Origin: Qipengyuania gelatinilytica
Lineage (GTDB): Bacteria; Pseudomonadota; Alphaproteobacteria; Sphingomonadales; Sphingomonadaceae
Assembly: GCF_019711315.1 (NCBI RefSeq)
Contig: NZ_CP081294.1
Location: 2,768,200 to 2,832,199 of the forward strand
DNA: 64,000 bases
Reading direction: 5' to 3'
Under the pieces are notes generated by a model, which was not told where the DNA came from, made no database searches, and saw only the letters and a program-made list of their open reading frames with translations. The position numbers and the translations under genes were made by a program. Each line of letters begins with the position of its first letter. The first letter of the stretch is position 1. Shown piece by piece: positions 52,501 to 61,068 of the stretch.

Positions 52501-53082
52501 ACCACGCGCCTTAGCCTGAAGGCGCACCCGATGGCGTTCCTGCGCGCCAGTCTTGCCGAGCGCGGCTTCGTGCGCGCCTGCGACCTGCGCGCGAAGAAAT
52601 TCCGGAGCATGGTCCATGTCGCCGGCGTGGTGCTGATCCGCCAGCGACCGGGCAGCGCCAAGGGCGTGTGCTTCATCACGCTGGAAGACGAGACCGGCGT
52701 CATCAACCTCGTCGTCTGGCCGGATCTGAAGGAAAAGCAGCGCCGCGTGGTCATGGGTTCGCGCCTGATGGAGGTGAGGGGCCGCGTCGAATATGACGAC
52801 GAGGTCATCCATGTCATCGCGCAGCACATGACCGATGCGACAGGCGAGTTGAACAAACTCTCGGACGACATGCTGAGCGCCCCGCTCGCCCGCGCCGACC
52901 ATGTCTCATCGCCGCTGCCCGACAAGTTCAACCCGCGCGACAATCTGCGCGAAGGCAAGGACGATCCCTACCAGCCCGTCGAGCCGTGGCAGGAACCGCC
53001 ACCGGGCAACCGCGAATGCGGTTGGCATCAAGGCCATCCGCGCGATGTGCGTATCATCCCGAAATCGCGCGACTTCCACTGA
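49543..53082 (+). CDS. dnaE2: Error-prone DNA polymerase DnaE2 (ImuC)
   Basis: A C-family polymerase alpha subunit of 1179 aa that carries out translesion synthesis with ImuA and ImuB. Domain order: PHP domain at the N-terminus (FVELGLVSCFSFLRGAS, residues about 25-250), catalytic palm with PPDIDVDFEHERR (Asp434, Asp436), the helix-hairpin-helix/tau region and a C-terminal OB-fold (VAGVVLIRQRPGSAKGVCFI, ITLEDETGVINLVVWP). Start is ATG 49543; upstream in-frame ATG 49459 lies inside the UdgX gene. It is the third gene of the radical SAM - UdgX - dnaE2 unit, so the LexA box at 46847 probably controls it. Confidence 0.95.
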   Translation: MPENDQQIPKRTIEIDPAGIDAPPRSAFVELGLVSCFSFLRGASDAVDLVLQARALGYDAIGIADANTMAGVVRVHTEAKTLKLRPCIGCRIETVEGLAFLAYPKSRKAYGRLCRLISAGRMRTLSGEWQEKGACDISLAMLAKHSAGVQLILIPPRNLECEFTVPAWASNVVGMGGEKVQDHVAAPFADVIPHLAAGLPTLRHIAAAFLYTDSDVARIERLDALARANGLSILATNDVHYATPDRRPLQDVMTAIHHKTTVARAGHLLHGNAERYLKPPETMCRLFERWPHAISAAREVADACDFSLDELQYEYPEELYPGGAEPQDYLKSETWKGAEWRYPEGVPDSVTETLHKELALIGKMDLARYFLTIKDIVDFARTKVDPPILCQGRGSAANSAVCYCLGITNVDPAQHQLLFDRFISEDRKEPPDIDVDFEHERREEVIQYLYRKYGRHRAGLCATVIHYRPRMAIREVGKAMGLTEDVTAALAKTVWGGWGREISEKHAQETGMDVTDPHLKRVLKLTEQMIGMPRHLSQHVGGFILTEGALTETVPVGNGAMPERSFIEWDKDDIEALGILKVDVLALGMLTCIKKCLDLLGDHHGRQLTLANVPREDPETYAMLRKGDSLGVFQVESRAQMNMLPRLRPRQFYDLVIQVAIVRPGPIQGDMVHPYLKRRRGAEEVRIPAPSPQHGPPDELSSILERTLGVPIFQEQAMKIALDAAKFSSKEANRLRKAMATFRSRGMVDELQDMMVERMVTRGYDREFAQRCFNQIRGFGEYGFPESHAASFAHLVYVSSWLKCHFPAAFACALLNSQPMGFYAPAQIVRDAAEHGVRVLPADVNLSQWDCTLEETGEGGAVEGDSGRLDKHIALRLGLRMIDGLSEAVAAQLVAEREEHGAYEDVRALRDRARTGPAHVERLASADAFGSMQLTRRQALWDTRSLVGGPDLPLFAAAAARDEGAEKQATQLPQMPLSEEVVADYQTTRLSLKAHPMAFLRASLAERGFVRACDLRAKKFRSMVHVAGVVLIRQRPGSAKGVCFITLEDETGVINLVVWPDLKEKQRRVVMGSRLMEVRGRVEYDDEVIHVIAQHMTDATGELNKLSDDMLSAPLARADHVSSPLPDKFNPRDNLREGKDDPYQPVEPWQEPPPGNRECGWHQGHPRDVRIIPKSRDFH

Positions 53083-53104
53083 GACCCGCGTTACTGGCGC
53101 GCCC

Positions 53105-53743
53105 ATGTTCGATCCGGAACGCCTCATTGCCTTTGCCTGGGTGACAGCGCTCACCAGCGTCGTGCCCGGCCCCTCCATGATGTTCGTCATGGGGCAGGCG
53201 ATTTGGCGCGGACCGCGCGCAGGCTGGGCGGCGCTGATGGGCATGCAGATCGGCTACATCGTCTGGTGGATTGCAGCTGCGCTGGGCCTTGCGACGCTGG
53301 CCTCGGCCTACCCGCTAGCCTTCAAGGCGCTCGCGGTGGCGGGTGTACTCTATCTTGCATGGCTGGGCGTGCAGGCGATCCGGCACTCGTTCCATGCAGG
53401 CGAGGACGAGACGGGCGAGCTCAAACGCAAGCTTTCGACCAACACCTTTCGCGACGGGATTGCCGTTGCGATCGGGAATCCCAAGTCGCTGATCTACGTC
53501 GTGGCGATCATCCCGCCCTTCGTCGATCCGGCCGGTTCGATCGGATGGCAAATCGCCACTCTCGCAGCCATCGCGCTGGTCATCGACCTGTTGATCGGCT
53601 GGCTTTATATCGGAGCGGGCAAGCAGATGGCGCGGGCCATGGAGCGCGCCGCCACGCGTCGCTGGATCGATCGGGGCATCGGGATCGTATTCATCCTGAT
53701 CGCCTTGTTCATCGCGATCGATCTTTACGGGACGCAGCTGTGA
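53105..53743 (+). CDS. LysE/RhtB-family exporter
   Basis: A 212-aa membrane protein with about six transmembrane segments, typical of the LysE/RhtB amino-acid exporter family. It starts MFDPERLIAFAWVTALTSVV and contains the family motif VPGPSMMFVMGQ and NPKSLIYVVAIIPPFVDP. Substrate unknown. An upstream ATG within dnaE2 is rejected. It overlaps the start of the extensin-like gene by 4 nt. Confidence 0.92.
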   Translation: MFDPERLIAFAWVTALTSVVPGPSMMFVMGQAIWRGPRAGWAALMGMQIGYIVWWIAAALGLATLASAYPLAFKALAVAGVLYLAWLGVQAIRHSFHAGEDETGELKRKLSTNTFRDGIAVAIGNPKSLIYVVAIIPPFVDPAGSIGWQIATLAAIALVIDLLIGWLYIGAGKQMARAMERAATRRWIDRGIGIVFILIALFIAIDLYGTQL

Positions 53744-54465
53744 ACTTCACCCTATCGCGCCGCATCGGCAAGTTCGTGTTCGACCGGCGCGTGGTCATGT
53801 TGCTCCTTGTCATCGGCTTGCTGGTGGCTGGCCGCAGCTGGCTCGCCGATCACCCGGAACACAACCCTTGGGCACCGTTGAGCCTCGACCATCCTACGGG
53901 CTGGGCGACCGAAAGGAAGCTGCTCGCCCTGAGAAGCGATGTGCCTGCCTGTCGCGCGGTCCTTGAGCGCAGCGCTGTTTCCTTCACGGCCCTCGAGCCG
54001 GCCGGCGAAGGCGAATGCCGGCGCGATGACCGGACAAGGCTAGGCGATTACCCGCTCAACCCGGATACTCCTGCAACCACGTGCCCGGTTGCAGTCGCGA
54101 TGGAGTTGTGGAAGCGAAACAGCCTCGATCCGGTCGCCAAGGAGATCTTCGGAAGCAAGGTTGCCCGGGTCGAACACATGGGCGCCTATTCCTGCCGCCG
54201 GATGTATGGCCGGGACGATGGCCCGTGGAGCGAGCATGCCACCGCCAATGCGCTCGATATCGGTGGTTTCGTCCTCGAAGACGGGACTCGGATTTCCGTC
54301 CTGGCCGACTGGCCGGGCGAGGGCGACAAACAGCGTTTCCTGCGCGAAGTCAGGGATGGTGCCTGCACGGTCTTCGCAACCGTCCTGTCACCCGATTACA
54401 ATGCTGCGCATGCCAATCACTTCCATTTCGACATGTACGACCGGTGGACCAGTGTTTGTCGCTGA
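53740..54465 (+). CDS. Extensin-like protein (C-terminal domain), exported
   Basis: A 241-aa protein with an N-terminal transmembrane anchor (about residues 19-34). The extensin-like C-terminal domain spans about 70-238: CPVAVAMELWKRNSLDPVA, GAYSCRRMYGR, SEHATANALDIGGFVL, and AAHANHFHFDMYD. The paired His and Cys pattern is typical. The GTG start (53740) overlaps the LysE stop (GTGA); an ATG further inside would lose the anchor. Likely a periplasmic D-Ala-D-Ala peptidase-fold or cell-wall protein; activity unproven. Confidence 0.85.
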   Translation: MNFTLSRRIGKFVFDRRVVMLLLVIGLLVAGRSWLADHPEHNPWAPLSLDHPTGWATERKLLALRSDVPACRAVLERSAVSFTALEPAGEGECRRDDRTRLGDYPLNPDTPATTCPVAVAMELWKRNSLDPVAKEIFGSKVARVEHMGAYSCRRMYGRDDGPWSEHATANALDIGGFVLEDGTRISVLADWPGEGDKQRFLREVRDGACTVFATVLSPDYNAAHANHFHFDMYDRWTSVCR

Positions 54466-55023
54466 TCAGGTAAACAGCTTCTTCACTTCGCGCGGCATGC
54501 GTGCATCGTCGATCTGAACGAAGGCGGTGCTGCCGAAATCACCGAGATAGGCTTGGCCGGACTCATCGATCACATGGACCCGGTCGAAATGCGTATCGTT
54601 CTCGGGGACGAAAACAAAGGCCGACTGATTGTCGGCAATGCCGGTGAGGTTGCCGGGCCAAACACGGGCAGCACCGAGGATCGAGCGACTGTCGAGGTCG
54701 AAATCCCTTGGATAATGCAGATAGTTCACCGCGAAGAGGATATGTGCCTCCTCGAGGCCACTGGGCCAGTCGATGGAGAAAATGCGGCCCGGTCCTTCGA
54801 CGATGCGCGGCTCTTCGATGTCATACATTGCCGCGAAGTCGGCAAAGATGGTGCGGAGCTCATATCCGGCCCATCCTCGCACGCGAAGAGTGAACTGGTC
54901 GCCTTCGACCAGTCGGACGTCCAGGTCCCTCGCCGGGGAGTGCCGTTTTAAGGCGTCGCCTGCCATCACAACCCCGCCCAGAAACAGTCCGCCGACAAGG
55001 ATGGCGAGAATTACGCTGACCAT
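54466..55023 (-). CDS. Membrane-anchored protein downstream of phoB, unknown function
   Basis: A 185-aa protein with an N-terminal hydrophobic anchor (VSVILAILVGGLFLGGVVMAG, residues 2-22) and a soluble remainder. Its start abuts the phoB stop with no gap, so it is probably co-translated with phoB as the last gene of the phosphate cluster. No family recognised. It ends one base after the extensin-like gene, which is convergent. Confidence 0.75.
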   Translation of the reverse strand: MVSVILAILVGGLFLGGVVMAGDALKRHSPARDLDVRLVEGDQFTLRVRGWAGYELRTIFADFAAMYDIEEPRIVEGPGRIFSIDWPSGLEEAHILFAVNYLHYPRDFDLDSRSILGAARVWPGNLTGIADNQSAFVFVPENDTHFDRVHVIDESGQAYLGDFGSTAFVQIDDARMPREVKKLFT

Positions 55024-55749
55024 CTACTGTCCGACCGCTTCCAGCGAATACCCTGCGCTGCGGACGGTGCGTACGGGATCGCGTGCCCCCTCTATCTCGA
55101 TCGCCTTGCGCAGCCGGCGAATATGGACATCGACCGTTCTCAGTTCGATATCGCTTTCCGTACCCCACACGCCGTCGAGCAGTTGGTTGCGGCTGAACAC
55201 GCGACCGGGACTTTCCATGAAGAACTTGAGAAGCCGGTATTCGGTCGGGCCAAGCTTCATCGTCTGGCCTTTACGGCTCACCTTATGAGCCACGGGGTCG
55301 AGTGCGAGATCGCCGACCTCGATGCTTTCCCCTGCCAGCACCGGCCGGATACGGCGCATGACAGCGGCGACGCGGGCCAGCAGTTCGCGGGGCGAGAAGG
55401 GCTTGGTCAGGTAGTCGTCCGCGCCAGTTTCAAGGCCACGGATGCGGTCGTCCTCGGCCTCGCGTGCGGTCAGCATGATGATGGGAACATGCGAGGTCGA
55501 CTTGTCGCGGCGCAGGCGGCGACAAACCTCGATGCCGCTAGTCCCCTCGATCATCCAGTCGAGGATTACGAGGTCGGGCAGTTCCTCGCTCGCAAGCAAG
55601 AGGGCCTCGTCGCCATCCGCAGTCGTGCGGACGTCGTAGCCCTCGTTCGAGAAGCGGTATTCGAGAAGTTCGGAGAGGGCGGGATCGTCCTCAACGAGAA
55701 GTAGCTTGCCAGCCTGCACCTTGGCCCCTTCCTGCAGTTTGTCTGGCAC
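55024..55749 (-). CDS. phoB: Phosphate regulon response regulator PhoB
   Basis: A 241-aa OmpR-type response regulator with a receiver domain (acidic pair in VEDDP, phospho-acceptor Asp64 in VILDWM, Lys116 in TKPFSPREL) and a winged-helix DNA-binding domain (about 140-240, RTVDVHIRRLRKAIE). It activates Pho-box promoters when phosphorylated by PhoR. It is the last core gene of the pst cluster, 31 nt after phoU. Confidence 0.96.
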   Translation of the reverse strand: MPDKLQEGAKVQAGKLLLVEDDPALSELLEYRFSNEGYDVRTTADGDEALLLASEELPDLVILDWMIEGTSGIEVCRRLRRDKSTSHVPIIMLTAREAEDDRIRGLETGADDYLTKPFSPRELLARVAAVMRRIRPVLAGESIEVGDLALDPVAHKVSRKGQTMKLGPTEYRLLKFFMESPGRVFSRNQLLDGVWGTESDIELRTVDVHIRRLRKAIEIEGARDPVRTVRSAGYSLEAVGQ

Positions 55750-55780
55750 GGCAGTATGACCCTCAAGCTACAGAATTGTG

Positions 55781-56452
55781 TCAGCCGTCCTCGTCGGGCG
55801 GATAGGTGCCGGTCGCAGCGAAGTGGACCATTTCCGCAACGTTGGTGGCGTGGTCGCCGATCCGTTCGAGGTTGCGGGCGACAAACAGCAATTGCGCCGC
55901 GCTGGAGATGGTTGCCGGGTTCTCGACCATGTGGCTGACGAGGTTGCGGAAGATCGAATTGTAGAAAGCATCCACCTTCTCGTCGGCAGCGATCACTTCG
56001 CGCGCCAACTCGGGATCGCGGGCAGCATAGGCGGTCAGTACATCGTGGACCATTTCGCTGGCGACTTCGGCCATGGCCGGAAGCAGCGTGAGCGGTTCGA
56101 ACTGCTTGCGATTGTCGCCGATCTCGCGGCTCGCCTTGGCGATGTTCTTCGAATAGTCGCCGATGCGTTCGACAACGCCGGCGATCTTCAGCGCAGCGAT
56201 GACTTCGCGCAGATCGTCTGCCATCGGCGCACGCAGCGCGATGATGCGAACTGCGAGCTTGTCGATCTCGCTTTCGAGAGCGTCGATCTTCTTGTCGCCC
56301 TTGACGACTTTCTTCGCCAGCACGTCGTCGCCCTTCACGAGAGCATCGAGCGCTTCCTGGATTGCGACCTCGGCGAGCCCGCCCATTTCCGCGATCAGGC
56401 CGCGCAGGCGGGTAATGTCTTCGTCGAAGGCTTTTACGGTATGTTCGTTCAT
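55781..56452 (-). CDS. phoU: Phosphate transport regulator PhoU
   Basis: A 223-aa all-helical protein with two PhoU repeats (about 5-105 and 115-215). Metal-binding-type [12 protein letters not shown] and [14 protein letters not shown] blocks are visible, with the earlier parallel [11 protein letters not shown]. PhoU represses PhoR signalling and Pst transport when phosphate is plentiful. It follows pstB by 12 nt. Confidence 0.96.
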   Translation of the reverse strand: MNEHTVKAFDEDITRLRGLIAEMGGLAEVAIQEALDALVKGDDVLAKKVVKGDKKIDALESEIDKLAVRIIALRAPMADDLREVIAALKIAGVVERIGDYSKNIAKASREIGDNRKQFEPLTLLPAMAEVASEMVHDVLTAYAARDPELAREVIAADEKVDAFYNSIFRNLVSHMVENPATISSAAQLLFVARNLERIGDHATNVAEMVHFAATGTYPPDEDG

Positions 56453-56464
56453 GATCTCAAAGCC

Positions 56465-57256
56465 TTACCCGTAACGGCCCGTGATGTAATCCTGAGTCCG
56501 CTGTTCGATCGGATTGGTGAATATGTCAGATGTCCGGCCATATTCCACCATCTTTCCGAGGTGGAAGAACGCCGTGCGCTGGCTGACGCGGGCAGCCTGC
56601 TGCATCGAGTGGGTGACGATGACGATAGCATAGCGGCCGTTCAGCTCGTCGATCAGCTCCTCGATTTTCGCGGTGGCGATCGGGTCGAGTGCCGAGCAGG
56701 GCTCGTCCATCAGGATGACTTCCGGATCGACCGCAATGGCGCGCGCGATGCACAGGCGCTGCTGCTGGCCGCCTGACAGGGCGGTGCCGCTGTCCTGCAG
56801 GCGATCCTTCACTTCTTCCCACAGGCCCGCGCGGCGGAGCGACTTTTCGACCACGGCATCAAGCTCGTCCTTGCCCTCGGCAAGACCGTGGATCTTGGGA
56901 CCGTAGGCGATGTTCTCGTAGATCGACTTCGGGAACGGGTTTGGCTTCTGGAACACCATGCCGACACGCGCGCGCAGCTGCACCACGTCGAGGTTCGGAC
57001 TGTGAATGTCTTCGCCGTCGAGCATGATCTGGCCCTCGACGCGGGCCGAGGGGATCGTGTCGTTCATGCGATTGAGCGAACGCAGGAAGGTCGACTTGCC
57101 GCAGCCCGAAGGGCCGATGAACGCCGTGACGTATTCGGTCGGGATGTCGATCGAGACATTGTCGATCGCCTTCTTGTCTCCGTAGAATACGGAAACGTCC
57201 CGCGCACTCATCTTGGCGTCGGTGTTCTCAAGGTTTTCGTGAACTACAGTCACCAT
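56465..57256 (-). CDS. pstB: Phosphate ABC transporter ATPase PstB
   Basis: A 263-aa ABC ATPase. Walker A is GPSGCGKST (residues 48-56), signature [10 protein letters not shown], Walker [14 protein letters not shown], plus [14 protein letters not shown] near the start, all of PstB type. It drives phosphate uptake with PstC and PstA. Its start overlaps the pstA stop by 7 nt. Confidence 0.97.
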   Translation of the reverse strand: MVTVVHENLENTDAKMSARDVSVFYGDKKAIDNVSIDIPTEYVTAFIGPSGCGKSTFLRSLNRMNDTIPSARVEGQIMLDGEDIHSPNLDVVQLRARVGMVFQKPNPFPKSIYENIAYGPKIHGLAEGKDELDAVVEKSLRRAGLWEEVKDRLQDSGTALSGGQQQRLCIARAIAVDPEVILMDEPCSALDPIATAKIEELIDELNGRYAIVIVTHSMQQAARVSQRTAFFHLGKMVEYGRTSDIFTNPIEQRTQDYITGRYG

Positions 57257-58500
57257 TTTTTCTCGAACTTGTTGCGCAGGTAGATGGCGAGGCCATTCAT
57301 CATGAGGAGGAAGGCCAAGAGCACGATGATAGCCGCACTCGTGCGTTCCACGAAGCCGCGGTCGATTTCATCGGACCACAGGAAGATCTGCATCGGCAGA
57401 ACCGTGGCGGGGGAGGTGAAGCTGTCGGGCGGCGATGCGACGAAGGCGCGCATGCCGATCATCAACAGGGGCGCGGTTTCACCCAGCGCGCGGGCCATGC
57501 CGATGATGGTGCCGGTCAGGATACCGGGCAGCGCCAGCGGAAGCACGTGGTGGAAGACCACCTGGACCGGCGATGCCCCGATTGCGAGGGCACCGTCGCG
57601 AATGCTCGGCGGCACTGCCTTGATGGCGTTGCGACCGGCGATAACGATGACCGGCATGGTCATCAGGGCCAGCGTCATGCCGCCGATCAGCGGGGCCGAA
57701 CGGTAACTCGGGAAAATCGCCAGGAAGACTGCAAGACCGAGCAGGCCGAAAATGATCGAAGGCACCGCCGCAAGGTTGTTGATCGACAGTTCGATCAGGT
57801 CGGTCCAGCGGTTCTTCGGCGCGTATTCTTCCAGGTAGAGGGCCGCCAGCACGCCGATGGGGAAGGCGAGCATGAGGGTCACGATCATGGTCAGGATCGA
57901 GCCCTTGAGCGCACCCCAGATACCGACCTGCTGCGGGTTGGTGGCGTCGGCGCGGGTGAAGAAGCCGGCGTCGAACTTCTCGTCCAGCTTGCCCTGGCTC
58001 GCAAGGGTCGAGGCGAGTTCCTGCATGTCCTGCGAGCCTTCGCCGTCATAGCCGGCGGCAAGGTCTGCGCTGGCCGGAAGCCAGAAGGTGGCCTGCCTCT
58101 GGACGAGGCCCGGATCTTCGGCGATCGCGGCAGCGACATCGCGCCAGGCCTGGGTGCCGAGTTCCTCTGCGCCTTCTTCGCCAAGCGCTTCGACCGCGTA
58201 ATACTGAACGACTTCCGGAAGGCCCTGCGCCTGCAGCGCCTGGACGGCAGTACCATCCTCGATCGCCTGCGGGTCGACCGAGATTGCTGCCTGGGTGAAG
58301 TCGATCGGCACTTCCATCTCTGCACGCTGGAAACCGCCGATGCCGTTGATGGTCATCGACCCGAGCAGGTAGATCAGCACGGCGATCGAGAACACGATGG
58401 CCGACAGGCCGAGGGCCTTGAACCGCTTTTCGGCGGCGTAACGCTTCTTCAGGCGTGCTTCGAACGCCGGGGTGCGTGTGGGGGCGATTTGCTCATTCAT
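57250..58500 (-). CDS. pstA: Phosphate ABC transporter permease PstA with DUF3333 extension
   Basis: A 416-aa inner-membrane permease. The permease core (about 195-416) has the family loops [13 protein letters not shown] and [15 protein letters not shown]. Between the first transmembrane helix (about 36-52) and the core is a soluble insertion of about 140 residues ([35 protein letters not shown]), the DUF3333-type N-terminus. It overlaps pstC and pstB at its two ends. Confidence 0.94.
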   Translation of the reverse strand: MNEQIAPTRTPAFEARLKKRYAAEKRFKALGLSAIVFSIAVLIYLLGSMTINGIGGFQRAEMEVPIDFTQAAISVDPQAIEDGTAVQALQAQGLPEVVQYYAVEALGEEGAEELGTQAWRDVAAAIAEDPGLVQRQATFWLPASADLAAGYDGEGSQDMQELASTLASQGKLDEKFDAGFFTRADATNPQQVGIWGALKGSILTMIVTLMLAFPIGVLAALYLEEYAPKNRWTDLIELSINNLAAVPSIIFGLLGLAVFLAIFPSYRSAPLIGGMTLALMTMPVIVIAGRNAIKAVPPSIRDGALAIGASPVQVVFHHVLPLALPGILTGTIIGMARALGETAPLLMIGMRAFVASPPDSFTSPATVLPMQIFLWSDEIDRGFVERTSAAIIVLLAFLLMMNGLAIYLRNKFEKKW

Positions 58501-59878
58501 AAGCTTCGCGGAACCTCTTCACGACGCGCAGGGCGATGAAATTCAGGGCGAGGGTGACCATGAAGAGCACGAAGCCCAGCGCGAAGGCGCTCAGCGTGGC
58601 CGGATGATCGAAGCTGCCTTCACCGGTCAGCATGGCGACGATCTGGACCGTCACGGTGGTCATGGATTCGAGCGGGTTCGCGCTCAGGTTGGCAGCGGTC
58701 GATGCGGCCATGACGACGATCATGGTTTCACCGATTGCGCGACTGATCGCGAGCATGATGCCGGCAACGATGCCGGGGAGGGCGGCAGGAATGATGACGC
58801 GGCGGATCGTCTCGTTGGTGGTCGCGCCCATGGCAAGGCTGCCATCGCGCATCGCCTGCGGAACGGCTGCGATGCTGTCGTCCGCCATCGAGGAGACGAA
58901 GGGAATAATCATCACGCCCATGATGAGACCGGCAGCAAGCGCGCTCTCGCTCGAGGCGTTGGCGATACCCAGCGAAACCGCGAAGTCGCGGATGGCGGGT
59001 GCGATCGTCAGGGCCGCAAAGTAACCGTAAACGACTGTCGGGACACCCGCGAGGATTTCCAGCGCAGGTTTCACCCAGGCGCGGACCTTGGGATTGGCAT
59101 ACTGGGTAAGGTAGATCGCGCTCATCAGGCCAAGCGGAATTGCCACGATCATGGCGATGATAGCACCGATGAACAGCGTCCCCCAGAACAGCGGGATCGC
59201 GCCGTAGCGGGTGGGGTCGGGGTTCGCCGCATTCGCCATCGGGTCCGGTGCCCAGTGCGTGCCGAACAGGAAGTCGATCGGGCTGACCATGCCGAAGAAG
59301 CGGACGGTCTCGAACACGAGGCTCGCGAAAATTCCGATCGTGGTAAGAATGGCGACGAGCGATGCGCCGAGCAGGATCGCCATGACGATCTTTTCGACAC
59401 GGTTGCGGGCCGCGAAATCGGGCTTGAGTCGCAGGAACGAGTACGCGCCGCCCAGGAAAGCGATCAGCAGCGTGACGATGATGCCGATCCAGTTGTAGCG
59501 CGAAATGGCTTCGCGATACGGCTCGACGAATTCACGGGCGAGCGGATTGAAAACGGCCTGCGATGCGCCGGTGGCGACTGCCCGGGCTTCGTTGAGGATG
59601 GTCTGACGCTGGAATCCGAATGCGGGCAGCTGGTCGGCCGCAGGCGATGCAAGTACCGACTGGGTCACGAGACCGGGCGCAGTTGCGCTCCAGATCGCGA
59701 CAAAGGCAAGCACTGGAAGTACGATCCACAGTGCCACGTACCATGCGTGGTAGCTGGGAAGGCTCGCCAGCCGCCCGGAGGTGCTGGCGCGCCTGAAGGT
59801 CCATGCACGCGCACGAGCCGCCAACCAACCGGCGAGCCCGAGCCCGAGGGCCAGGAGAAGCAGGAGGGTCGGCGACAT
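58493..59878 (-). CDS. pstC: Phosphate ABC transporter permease PstC (extended)
   Basis: A 461-aa permease, longer than the about 310-aa E. coli protein, with an N-terminal part (two helices and a soluble segment, about 1-150) before the core. Core motifs include PLGLMSAIYLTQYA, GVPTVVYGYFAALT and ISRAIGETMIVVMAAS. It forms the channel with PstA. It starts 17 nt after pstS and overlaps pstA by 8 nt. Confidence 0.94.
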   Translation of the reverse strand: MSPTLLLLLALGLGLAGWLAARARAWTFRRASTSGRLASLPSYHAWYVALWIVLPVLAFVAIWSATAPGLVTQSVLASPAADQLPAFGFQRQTILNEARAVATGASQAVFNPLAREFVEPYREAISRYNWIGIIVTLLIAFLGGAYSFLRLKPDFAARNRVEKIVMAILLGASLVAILTTIGIFASLVFETVRFFGMVSPIDFLFGTHWAPDPMANAANPDPTRYGAIPLFWGTLFIGAIIAMIVAIPLGLMSAIYLTQYANPKVRAWVKPALEILAGVPTVVYGYFAALTIAPAIRDFAVSLGIANASSESALAAGLIMGVMIIPFVSSMADDSIAAVPQAMRDGSLAMGATTNETIRRVIIPAALPGIVAGIMLAISRAIGETMIVVMAASTAANLSANPLESMTTVTVQIVAMLTGEGSFDHPATLSAFALGFVLFMVTLALNFIALRVVKRFREAYE

Positions 59879-59895
59879 GGTGCTTGTGCTATTCC

Positions 59896-60942
59896 TTACT
59901 TGAGTTCGGAACCGTCGAGGGTGTCGTAATTGGTCGCGGCCGAAACCGAACGAGCCATTACGTCCTCAGGGTTGGCGACGAGGCCGATCTTGGCCAGTTC
60001 GCCGCCGCGGTCCCACATCTGCGTCCACTGCGCGAGGAATTCCTTGAGGCCCGGGATGGCTTCGAGGTGGGCCTTCTTCACATAGACGTAGAGCGGGCGC
60101 GCGCCCGGATATTCGAAGTTGGCGATGTTCTCGTAGGTCGGGGCAACGCCGTTCATGTTGAGGCCCTGCACCTTGTCGGCATTTTCCTCAAGATAGGAAT
60201 AGCCAAAGATACCCACAGCGTTCGGGTTGCCTTCGATCTTCTGGACGATGAGGTTGTCCTGCTCGCCCTGGTCGACGTACTTGCCGTCGCTGCGGACCTC
60301 GGTGCAAAGCTGCGCGTGGCGGTCCTTGTCGCTGTCCTTCAGCGCTTTCATTTCGGCATTGGTGTCGCAGCCGACTTCAAGGATCAGTTCCTTGAGCGCG
60401 TCACGGGTGCCCGAGGTGCTCGGCGGGCCGTAGACAAGGATTTCGATGTCGGGGAGCGAGGGATCGACATCGGCCCAGGTCTGGTTGGTCTGTTCGCCGC
60501 CATAGGGCGAAGCGGCCAGTGCTTCGTAGACCATCTTCGGGGTCAGGTTCATGGTGATGCCACCCTTCGCCGAAGCGAGAGCGATACCGTCGAGGCCGAC
60601 CTGGATTTCGATGACGTCGGTAACGCCGTTCTGCTGGCAGGTTTCGAACTCGCTGGCCTTCATGCGGCGCGAGGCGTTCGCGATGTCGGGCGTTTCAGCG
60701 CCGACGCCTGCGCAGAACAGCTTCATGCCGCCGCCCGTGCCGGTCGATTCGATGATCGGCGACTTGAAGTCCGGGTAGTTGCGGGTGAAGGTTTCCGAAA
60801 CAGCCTTGGCAAACGGATAGACGGTCGACGAGCCGACGCCCTTGATCTGGTCGCGCGAGGCGCTGCCAGCTTCATTGCCACCGCAGGCTGCGAGGGTGAG
60901 AGCCGAAGCGGCTGCGAGTGCGAATTTGAAAGTCTTGGTCAT
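59896..60942 (-). CDS. pstS: Phosphate-binding lipoprotein PstS
   Basis: A 348-aa periplasmic phosphate-binding protein. It begins MTKTFKFALAAASALTLAAC with lipobox LAAC, followed by IKGVGSSTVYPFAKAVSETF, ESTGTGGGMKLFCAG and the phosphate-site PPSTSGTRDALKE. An upstream in-frame ATG is rejected because the signal peptide starts at 60942. A candidate Pho box lies 48 bp upstream; pstC follows after 17 nt. Confidence 0.95.
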   Translation of the reverse strand: MTKTFKFALAAASALTLAACGGNEAGSASRDQIKGVGSSTVYPFAKAVSETFTRNYPDFKSPIIESTGTGGGMKLFCAGVGAETPDIANASRRMKASEFETCQQNGVTDVIEIQVGLDGIALASAKGGITMNLTPKMVYEALAASPYGGEQTNQTWADVDPSLPDIEILVYGPPSTSGTRDALKELILEVGCDTNAEMKALKDSDKDRHAQLCTEVRSDGKYVDQGEQDNLIVQKIEGNPNAVGIFGYSYLEENADKVQGLNMNGVAPTYENIANFEYPGARPLYVYVKKAHLEAIPGLKEFLAQWTQMWDRGGELAKIGLVANPEDVMARSVSAATNYDTLDGSELK

Positions 60943-60989
60943 ATGGGTACCCCTTTGGTGTCCAACTAGCCGCAAAAGAGCGCGGAATT

Positions 60990-61018
60990 GTTACGTGTTG
61001 ACGACAAGAGTGTGACTT
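60990..61018 (-). promoter_or_regulatory. Candidate Pho box upstream of pstS
   Basis: On the minus strand three 7-mers, AAGTCAC, TTGTCGT and ACGTAAC, are separated by exactly 4 nt (ACTC, CAAC), the 11-bp spacing of PhoB direct repeats (consensus CTGTCAT). It is 48 bp before the pstS ATG. A hairpin GCCGAA-TCTC-TTCGGC (61032-61047) between this box and the porin stop has no U-run. Weak match but regular spacing. Confidence 0.55.
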
Positions 61019-61068
61019 TCGCTACGGGACCGCCGAATCTCTTCGGCAGCCCCATAACGGGATTGAAA

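Noticed and set aside
61032-61047. GCCGAA-TCTC-TTCGGC hairpin as terminator of the porin gene
   Set aside because: No U-run follows on the minus strand, so it was not listed as a terminator; it may only be a structural hairpin.
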